From NCBI GenBank assembly GCA_030620115.1, contig JAUXFG010000128.1, positions 1 through 11,240 of the forward strand: a DNA stretch of 11,240 bases. The letters are read 5' to 3'. The notes beneath the pieces were generated by a model. The model worked only from the letters and a program-made list of their open reading frames with translations. It was not told the DNA's origin and ran no database searches. A program made the translations under genes and the position numbers. Of the stretch, positions 1 through 5,077 are shown piece after piece; position 1 is the stretch's first letter, and each line of letters opens with the position of its first letter. Source of the DNA: Candidatus Fermentibacterota bacterium. Lineage in GTDB: Bacteria; JAFGKV01.

Positions 1-227
1 CACGGCGGAGCCAGGCTACGCCCTGACAGAGCCGGGGTCCTCGGTCGCAAGCCTCGTATCCAGAACCATCTCGGCGGCTTCGCTTCGAAACCCGGGGAGA
101 AGTCCGGGCTAACTACGGAGCACCGGGAATCTATGTCCAATGGTGGCCGATCGAAATAGAGGGCGCCAGCCTATTTCTGAATCGCTACGATCGTCTGGAG
201 GAAATGCTACGAGAACGTGAAATGATC

Positions 228-266
228 GAAACCTGCGGACGCGACGGAGCGCGTCCCTCCAAAGAA
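228..266. repeat. GC-rich hairpin repeat, copy 1
   Basis: The 20-mer CCTGCGGACGCGACGGAGCG at 232-251 recurs exactly at 329-348, with similar flanks (GA[A/T]A before it and a C-rich then AGAA stretch after it). This copy forms a perfect 7-bp hairpin, GGACGCG (237-243) with CGCGTCC (250-256), around the loop ACGGAG. From memory, very similar 'ACGCTCCGTCGCGTCC' units are scattered in several bacterial phyla; that similarity was not tested here. Confidence 0.75.
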
Positions 267-292
267 CAAGACGTATACATTCCCCTCTGGAG

Positions 293-312
293 GGCCATGC
301 TTCGTCATGGCC
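293..312. repeat. Perfect 7-bp hairpin
   Basis: GGCCATG (293-299) and CATGGCC (306-312) are perfect inverted repeats around the loop CTTCGT. The hairpin sits between the two copies of the GC-rich direct repeat and may belong to the same composite repeat. It has no following T-tract, so it is not a convincing terminator. Confidence 0.6.
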
Positions 313-324
313 GCCGTTGGTGCC

Positions 325-362
325 GATACCTGCGGACGCGACGGAGCGTGCCCCCCAGAGAA
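325..362. repeat. GC-rich hairpin repeat, copy 2
   Basis: This is the second copy of the repeat found at 228-266, offset by 97 bp. The 20-base core (329-348) is identical, and the 3' side differs by a few changes. Its hairpin (334-353) keeps the GGACGCG arm and the ACGGAG loop, but the distal arm CGTGCCC pairs imperfectly. Confidence 0.75.
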
Positions 363-401
363 GACAATGTAGACAATATTCCATCGCGAACGAAGAATAG
401 A

Positions 402-459
402 GCGCAAAATGGAATAGTCTAGTAAATCTATAGATTTACTAGACTATTCCATTTTGCGC
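402..459. repeat. Perfect 58-bp palindrome with no spacer
   Basis: The 29 bases at 402-430 are exactly the reverse complement of the 29 bases at 431-459. The arm begins GCGCAAAATGGAATAGTC and the centre is AAATCTATAGATTT. A further 7-bp pair, CGCGAAC (385-391) and GTTCGCG (474-480), lies outside it. No T-tract follows, so it does not look like an ordinary terminator, and no gene uses it in an obvious way. It could be a mobile-element end-to-end junction, a recombination or protein-binding site, or an assembly fold-back. Confidence 0.9.
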
Positions 460-540
460 CTGCTGAACCAAGGGTTCGCGCAAGAATAGGTTTGCATTCT
501 TGGCGCACGGATTTGCCCTAGAATTGGTCTCCCCCTTGTA

Positions 541-570
541 GGGGCATCCGCCAGCTGGCAGACCGTGCCC
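541..570. repeat. Short palindromic repeat (GGGCA...TGCCC with inner palindrome)
   Basis: GGGCA (542-546) pairs with TGCCC (566-570), and between them lies the perfect 10-bp palindrome GCCAGCTGGC (550-559). The preceding CCCTTGTAGGGGCA (534-546) resembles a 'GTAGGGGCA' type of dispersed repeat that I recall from many metagenomic genomes. The family match is from memory; the inverted repeats are seen directly. Confidence 0.5.
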
Positions 571-613
571 ACCGGATTGCCACGACGAAGCTTTGGCGTA
601 GACGGGAGGCGTA

Positions 614-643
614 ATCCCTCACCCAATGCTTTGGGTGAGGGAT
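614..643. repeat. Perfect 13-bp stem-loop
   Basis: ATCCCTCACCCAA (614-626) and TTGGGTGAGGGAT (631-643) are perfect inverted repeats around the tetraloop TGCT. The stem is strong enough to act as a transcript end, but purine-rich DNA (GAAGATGGGATG) follows instead of a T-run, and no intact gene ends upstream. I therefore call it a repeat, not a terminator. Confidence 0.7.
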
Positions 644-748
644 GAAGATGGGATGTCAAAATGTAAAGTTGTTCCTGGACGAACCCTCATGCCCGATTCG
701 GGGTGGTGGGGTCGAGGTGGGGATGCTGAAATATGTGGTCCATTATTC

Positions 749-777
749 TTGACTAGAGCTTTCTGGGCTGATAAGCT
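749..777 (+). promoter_or_regulatory. Possible sigma-70-type promoter for the guaB-purA-purM operon
   Basis: TTGACT (749-754) is a 5-of-6 match to the -35 consensus. Possible -10 boxes are GATAAG (770-775, 15-bp spacer) or TAAGCT (772-777, 17-bp spacer); both are weak. A start near 782 would give a leader of about 220 nt before guaB. Placement upstream of the first purine gene makes it plausible, but the sequence match is only moderate. Confidence 0.3.
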
Positions 778-780
778 AAA

Positions 781-990
781 CCCCCGACGTGGGCCAGAGT
801 CACCAGTGGCGCAGAGGATGGTGCAGGACGGCCCGAGATCCATTTTTTATCAGTTGGCAGAGCTACTGGGTGGCCACTCCGGTCATCACCAGGCAGCGAA
901 AAAGGGCCGGATAGTTTTTGGTGAAAACCGCGAGAGGTGGGTGGATGAAGAACCACCTCGCGGGAACAGCCACGCGGATGAAGGCCCCAT
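781..990 (+). other. guaB leader with several possible RNA stems
   Basis: Between the candidate promoter and the guaB ribosome binding site I see several pairings. GGGCC (791-795) pairs with GGCCC (830-834), enclosing CACC (801-804) with GGTG (820-823). TCACCA (886-891) pairs with TGGTGA (919-924). CCGCG-AG-AGGTGG (928-940) pairs with CCACCT-CGCGG (953-963). A run of six T (843-848) lies 8 nt after the first stem. This could be a regulated leader, but I cannot match it to a known purine, PRPP, guanidine or xanthine riboswitch by eye. Confidence 0.25.
928..963 (+). promoter_or_regulatory. Bulged stem-loop just upstream of guaB
   Basis: CCGCG and AGGTGG (928-940, with a 2-nt AG bulge) pair with CCACCTCGCGG (953-963), giving 11 base pairs around a 12-nt loop. 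It ends 28 nt before the guaB ribosome binding site. It may modulate translation or RNA stability, or be another intergenic palindrome like those elsewhere in the window. Confidence 0.4.
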
Positions 991-1000
991 GAGGAGAAGG
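991..1000 (+). promoter_or_regulatory. Ribosome binding site that fixes the guaB start
   Basis: GAGGAG (991-996) lies 4 nt before the ATG at 1001, followed directly by AAGG. This purine tract selects 1001 over the in-frame ATGs upstream (626, 653 and 989), which have no such site or would lengthen the protein well beyond the family size. Confidence 0.7.
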
Positions 1001-2497
1001 ATGGCCCAGGAGATAATTCTCGAACCTTCCAGGACACTCATGGAATTCCGGCTCCTTCCTGGGGAGACGACACCGGAGTGCACCATTGATCAGATCTCGT
1101 TGAGGACCCCGTTGGTCTACACGGAGAGTGACGGCGAGGCCTTTTGCTTGAACACGCCGATCGTGGCGGCGGCCATGCAGTCGGTGTCAGGCGCACGGCT
1201 GGGGATCGAGCTCGCCAAACAGGGAGGTGTTGCGTTCATCTACTGCTCTCAACCCATAGAGCGTCAGGCCGAGATGATCAGGGCCATCAAGACACACAAG
1301 GCCGGATTCGTGGAGCCCGAGACGGTGGCCCCTGACATGACCATTAATGCGCTCTCCGATCTGTCACAGCGGAAAGGATTTACCACTTTCCCCGTGGTTG
1401 ATGACAATGGTTCGTTGCTGGGGTTGATCACGAAGAACGACTATGAGGTCTCACGCCACGGGCACCTGAAGGTCAGCGATAGAATGGTGGAGAGGAAGCG
1501 GATAGTCGCCGGTGTGGAAGTGGAGGAGCTCAAGGAAGCCAATGCCTTACTGGTGGACAGTCACCAACCCGTTCTCCCGGTGGTGGATGGCAAGGACAAG
1601 TTGCGGCACCTCGTATTTCGGAAGGATATCCGCGATCACCTTGACAATCCTTATGAAGTAGTGGATGAGGCCAAACGATTGCGGGCCGCGGCAGCGGTCA
1701 ACACCCACGATTATGCCGAGCGTGTTCCCGCCCTGGTTGAGGCCGGCGTCGATGTGTTGGCCATCGACGCCTCAGATGGGTATTCCTTTTTCCAGAAGAA
1801 GACCCTGCAGTGGATGAAAGAGCACTATCCTGACCTGCCGGTAATCGGGGGGAATGTGATTACCGGAGAAGGCTTCGACTTCCTTGTCCAAGCCGGCGCG
1901 CGCGCAGTGAAGGTTGGCATGGGTGGCGGCTCCATTTGTATCACGCAGGAACAGAAGGGAACAGGGCGCGGTCTCGCAACCGCCATCATCAAAGTGAGCC
2001 ACGCAAGAGATGCCTACTTTCGGCGCTCCGGGCGATACATACCCCTGGTGGCGGACGGAGGTATCATCATGGCAAAGGATGTGGTGATTGCGCTGGCCCT
2101 GGGCGCCGATTACGTGATGATGGGGCGGTATTTCGCCCGCATGGATGAGTCGCCCACCGAGAAGGTCAGGATCAACAACAGGGTCATGAAGCCATACTGG
2201 GGGGAAGGCGCGGCACGGGCACGCCACTGGAAAGCGGCCCGGTACCATCAGATGAAGTTCGTGGAGGGCGTCGAAGGGTTCGTGGAGTATGCCGGCAGGC
2301 TCAGGGACAACCTTGACGAGACGTTGGCGAAGATCAGAGCGTCGTTCTCATCAGGTGGCGTCAGATCCATACCCGAGCTTCATGATAAAGCCGTTCTTGA
2401 ACTTGTCTCCGCGCTCTCCATCCGGGAAGGCCAGGTCCACCATATCTATCATCCCGGCGGCGAAGGCAAGTATCGCTCGGTGAAGTGGGGAGACTAA
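1001..2497 (+). CDS. guaB: IMP dehydrogenase (Tritrichomonas-type catalytic loop)
   Basis: GuaB oxidises IMP to XMP with NAD+, the committed step to GMP. The product is 498 residues, the normal family length. The TIM-barrel catalytic domain is split by a CBS-domain pair at about residues 103-217. The active-site loop GMGGGSICITQEQKGTGRG (306-324) contains the catalytic Cys313. The phosphate-binding ADGGI is at 351-355, and the flap Arg414-Tyr415 precedes EGVEGFVEYAG (422-432). The GGGSICIT loop, in place of the usual GPGSICTT, matches the Tritrichomonas foetus-like IMPDH branch as I remember it. I chose ATG 1001 because GAGGAG lies just upstream and MAQEIILEPSRTLMEF fits an IMPDH N-terminus; the frame stays open upstream to 626, but that part resembles nothing. 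purA starts 2 nt after the stop, so the two are probably cotranscribed. Confidence 0.96.
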   Translation: MAQEIILEPSRTLMEFRLLPGETTPECTIDQISLRTPLVYTESDGEAFCLNTPIVAAAMQSVSGARLGIELAKQGGVAFIYCSQPIERQAEMIRAIKTHKAGFVEPETVAPDMTINALSDLSQRKGFTTFPVVDDNGSLLGLITKNDYEVSRHGHLKVSDRMVERKRIVAGVEVEELKEANALLVDSHQPVLPVVDGKDKLRHLVFRKDIRDHLDNPYEVVDEAKRLRAAAAVNTHDYAERVPALVEAGVDVLAIDASDGYSFFQKKTLQWMKEHYPDLPVIGGNVITGEGFDFLVQAGARAVKVGMGGGSICITQEQKGTGRGLATAIIKVSHARDAYFRRSGRYIPLVADGGIIMAKDVVIALALGADYVMMGRYFARMDESPTEKVRINNRVMKPYWGEGAARARHWKAARYHQMKFVEGVEGFVEYAGRLRDNLDETLAKIRASFSSGGVRSIPELHDKAVLELVSALSIREGQVHHIYHPGGEGKYRSVKWGD

Positions 2498-2499
2498 AG

Positions 2500-3717
2500 A
2501 TGGCGAAGCTCATCGTCATCGGCGCCCAGTGGGGCGATGAAGGCAAAGGCAAGGTCGTGGATATCCTCTCGTCAGAGACGGATCTCGTAGTCCGCTACCA
2601 AGGAGGCGCCAATGCAGGCCACACCGTGGTGGTGGATGGGAAGCAGATTATCCTCCATCACCTGCCTTCCGGCGTCCTCTCTCCGCATACCAGGAACATC
2701 ATTGGCAACGGCTGCGTCGTGGATCCCGAGCTGCTTGTGGAAGAGATCGACATGGCCAAGAATAATGGGGTCACTCTCACTCCCGGCAATCTCACCATCT
2801 CCGGCCGGGCTCATATGGTCACCCCGGTTCACAAGTTCATGGATCGGCTCCTCAACGAGCGGCTGGGTACCACTTGTCGCGGCATCGGACCATGCTATGT
2901 GGATAAGGTGAATCGGAGCGGCCTTCTTCTCGAGCAGGTCTTTGATGGGGCCTTAGCCGATGCGTTCCGTACGCATGCGGAAGAGTTCCGCAGGATCTGC
3001 GAAACCCTGCATGGGGAGCAGTTCCTCGATATCGAGGCCGCCCGGGAAGTTTTTCTCACTTCTTGTGAAAAGGTGAAGCCATACATCGGGGATTCCATGG
3101 GGCAGATACACGAGGCGGTGGTGCGCGGCGAGCGTATCCTGTTCGAAGGGGCCCAGGGAACGTTGTTGGACGTGGATCATGGGACCTATCCTTTTGTCAC
3201 CTCCTCACATACTACCATTGGCGGGGCTCTGACCGGCGGCGGTGTGTATATCGAGTTCGATGGACGGATCGGCATTGTGAAGGCCTATACCACTCGCGTG
3301 GGCACGGGGCCATTCCCTACTGAGGAACAGGGCGCCGTGGGGGAGCTTCTTCGAGAGAAAGGGCGTGAATACGGGGCTACCACAGGGCGCCCGCGGCGGT
3401 GCGGCTGGCTTGATCTCCCTCCGTTGCGAAAGGCATGTATCATCAATGGCTTCAACTACATTGCCCTCACGAAGCTTGACTGCCTTTCAGGCATCGAAGA
3501 TCTAAAAATGGCTGTCGGGCGGGACGCTGGTGAAGAGCCGGTCTATCGCTCCTTTGAGGGATGGGAGGAGTCTATCCTTGGCATCACGGCCTACGACAAG
3601 CTGCCCGGCCCCTGCCGGAAATATGTGGAGTTCATCGAGGAGTCCCTGGAGTTGCCCATCGATCTCATCTCCACCGGGCCCGACCGGTCCCACACCATCC
3701 TGAAGCGCGCCCCATGA
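2500..3717 (+). CDS. purA: Adenylosuccinate synthetase
   Basis: PurA joins aspartate to IMP using GTP, making adenylosuccinate on the AMP branch. The 405-residue product begins MAKLIVIGAQWGDEGKGK, with the P-loop-like signature and catalytic Asp13 at 10-18 and the second catalytic residue His41 in GGANAGH. GIGPCYVDKVNR (128-139) is the second family signature. EGAQGTLLDVDHGTYPFVTSS runs over 216-236. ATTGRPRRCGWLD (293-305) supplies substrate-binding residues, and TKLD (324-327) and STGPDR (391-396) bind the guanine nucleotide and end the fold. Compared with Escherichia coli PurA (about 430 residues), the stretch at 337-358 is about 17 residues shorter, losing a surface loop. GGGGAGA (2487-2493) is the ribosome binding site for ATG 2500; a GTG at 2485 would add only five residues. 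The stop overlaps the purM start (ATGA). Confidence 0.96.
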   Translation: MAKLIVIGAQWGDEGKGKVVDILSSETDLVVRYQGGANAGHTVVVDGKQIILHHLPSGVLSPHTRNIIGNGCVVDPELLVEEIDMAKNNGVTLTPGNLTISGRAHMVTPVHKFMDRLLNERLGTTCRGIGPCYVDKVNRSGLLLEQVFDGALADAFRTHAEEFRRICETLHGEQFLDIEAAREVFLTSCEKVKPYIGDSMGQIHEAVVRGERILFEGAQGTLLDVDHGTYPFVTSSHTTIGGALTGGGVYIEFDGRIGIVKAYTTRVGTGPFPTEEQGAVGELLREKGREYGATTGRPRRCGWLDLPPLRKACIINGFNYIALTKLDCLSGIEDLKMAVGRDAGEEPVYRSFEGWEESILGITAYDKLPGPCRKYVEFIEESLELPIDLISTGPDRSHTILKRAP

Positions 3718-4814
3718 GCAGAGCACAAAGCGGCCTCGATATCGATCTGGGGAATGAGAGCTCCCGGATTGCCTTCGAATGGGCGAAGAAAACCTTCATA
3801 AATCGAGAGGGAATGCCCGGCAGCCCCGCCATGGATATTGACGGGGGCTTTGCCAACGTATTGCAGTTTGGCGATCTGAGGGTCGGGGTGTCGTCAGACG
3901 GCATCGGGACGAAGATCGAGTTGGCCGAACGCACGGGTATCTACGATACATTGGGCTTTGATCTCACCGCCATGGTGGTTGACGATCTGGTGGCGAATGG
4001 TATCGAGCCCGTGAGCCTCTCGAACATCCTCGATGTGGACTATCTGGATCCCCAGGTTATTGATCGGCTCATGCATGGACTACATGACGCCGCCCGTGTC
4101 GCGCGAGTTGCCGTCAGCGGCGGGGAGATCGCCGAATTGGGGCCGCGGATCAGTGGCTTCGGCGAAAGCATGCATTTCAATTGGTGTGCCACTGCCATAG
4201 GAGTTCTGCCCAAGGAGTCCCCTGTCATCGATGGATCCAAGATTCACGCGGGGAACCATGTGTTGGCCTTGAGGAGCCAGGGGTTCAGAAGCAATGGCTA
4301 CTCCAAGATCCGGGCGATTATGGAAGCGCGATTTGGGCGGATGTGGCATGAGATTCCCTGGGAGGGAGGCACGACCTGGGGGCAAGTACTGCTCACCTCG
4401 TGCCGTATCTACACGCCCGCTATGGTAGATCTTTTTCGCGCAGGATTTCGGATCAAGGGTCTTGCCCATATTACCGGTGGCGGTATCCCCGACAACATGG
4501 CCCGGGTGCTCCGCCCAAGACGCTTGGGTGCGGTGCTGGATCATCTGTTCGAACCTCCCCCGTTCATGAAAACATTGCAGCGTTTGGGAGAGGTCAGCGA
4601 AGAGGTAGCCTACCGCCTTTGGAACATGGGCAACGGCATGTTGGCCGTGGTGAGCGCAGAGGAGAGTAGTGATATCGTTCAGGCACTGGCCGAGATGAAC
4701 TACGAGGCCAAGGTTGCCGGCAAGGTCACGACAGAGCCGGTTCTCGAGTTCGACACCAAGGGACTGGTGCCGCAGAGGCTCCATCATGTGGTCGCGGGGG
4801 CCCCGGGCCAGTGA
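3714..4814 (+). CDS. purM: Phosphoribosylformylglycinamidine cyclo-ligase (AIR synthase)
   Basis: PurM closes the imidazole ring: FGAM plus ATP gives AIR. The 366-residue product is slightly longer than the usual ~345. Family motifs in order are GLDIDLGN (7-14), DGIGTK (62-67), DDLVANG (90-96), GGEIAEL (136-142), NGYSKIR (194-200), HITGGGIPDN (252-261) and NMGNGM (304-309). Several differ from the common form (NDL to DDL, GGETAEMP to GGEIAELG, NMGVGM to NMGNGM), so this is a divergent branch, but the ATP-binding and glycine-rich core is retained. The start ATG overlaps the purA stop by 4 nt, typical of translational coupling. No good Shine-Dalgarno is seen before it. The same frame is open upstream only as a shadow of purA. 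A repeat element, not a gene, follows directly. Confidence 0.94.
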   Translation: MSRAQSGLDIDLGNESSRIAFEWAKKTFINREGMPGSPAMDIDGGFANVLQFGDLRVGVSSDGIGTKIELAERTGIYDTLGFDLTAMVVDDLVANGIEPVSLSNILDVDYLDPQVIDRLMHGLHDAARVARVAVSGGEIAELGPRISGFGESMHFNWCATAIGVLPKESPVIDGSKIHAGNHVLALRSQGFRSNGYSKIRAIMEARFGRMWHEIPWEGGTTWGQVLLTSCRIYTPAMVDLFRAGFRIKGLAHITGGGIPDNMARVLRPRRLGAVLDHLFEPPPFMKTLQRLGEVSEEVAYRLWNMGNGMLAVVSAEESSDIVQALAEMNYEAKVAGKVTTEPVLEFDTKGLVPQRLHHVVAGAPGQ

Positions 4815-4828
4815 GAGGGATCGGGAGA

Positions 4829-5045
4829 ATCCCCCTCTATCCCCACCCAGATTCTTCGGTCGCTTTGCTCCCTCAGAATGACACACATTCCCACATACTT
4901 TTGCACATGAGCACTGTCATTCTGAGCGACTCCAAGGAGCGAAGAATCTCTCCTTGCTCCTCGTTCTGTCATCTGAACGCTTCCCTCTCCCCCCCATTCC
5001 GCCAGATTACAGATTCGAGATTGTCAGATTCTACATTCTTCCCCC
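4829..5045 (+). repeat. Palindromic dispersed repeat, element A
   Basis: This element fills the purM-purSL gap. Its core is an imperfect inverted repeat with 35-bp arms: 4849-4883, starting AGATTCTTCGG, and 4915-4949, ending GCGAAGAATCT, with a 31-nt loop. After it come one TGAACGC heptad (4974-4980), a C-rich stretch and a run of AGATT-type units (5004-5038). The same order occurs in reverse complement at 10932-11185 (element B). Over the 101-nt core I count about 90 identical positions without gaps, and most differences are in the loop. If purM and purSL are cotranscribed, the RNA would fold into a long hairpin here. Confidence 0.85.
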
Positions 5046-5077
5046 ATTCCATCACCTCAAATGTGTAGCGTAGCTCA

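Larger units (their letters stand above)
27..422 (+). pseudogene. Unrecognised open frame, possible 3' remnant of a gene
   Basis: This frame runs open from just after a TGA at 24-26 to a TAG at 420-422. I do not recognise the product. The part at about 75-230 reads like real protein, with segments such as YGAPGIYVQWWPIEIEGA and LFLNRYDRLEEMLRERE. From about 231 on the frame enters a GC-rich dispersed repeat, and the translation becomes arginine-rich and repeat-like (CGRDGARPS and similar). One reading is the C-terminal end of a decayed gene that ran into repeat DNA. Another is that the whole frame is chance. There is no convincing start codon or ribosome binding site in the window, and no link to purine metabolism. 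Confidence is low. Confidence 0.2.

Noticed and set aside
1-625. tRNA, rRNA, tmRNA or RNase P RNA in the 5' region
   Set aside because: I found no cloverleaf, T-loop/anticodon arrangement or conserved core of these RNAs, only short palindromes.
614-643. Rho-independent terminator
   Set aside because: The stem is strong, but no T-tract follows and there is no intact upstream gene to terminate.
781-990. Guanine, xanthine, PRPP or guanidine riboswitch before guaB
   Set aside because: I could not align the region to the conserved cores of these classes by eye; it is kept only as an unclassified leader.
626-1000. N-terminal extension of guaB from ATG 626 or 653
   Set aside because: It would make a 623-residue IMPDH with a leading segment unlike the family; the start at 1001 has a good GAGGAG site and gives the normal length.
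1772-2248. 158-codon open frame on the - strand
   Set aside because: It lies wholly inside guaB, antisense to well-conserved IMPDH sequence, and has no family motif or ribosome binding site.
4080-4886. 268-codon open frame on the - strand
   Set aside because: It is antisense to purM and ends in repeat A; the translation shows no known domain, and the + strand reading is a clear AIR synthase.
4811-5068. Small + strand open frame between purM and purSL
   Set aside because: It reads through repeat element A; the translation is low-complexity repeat sequence and has no ribosome binding site.
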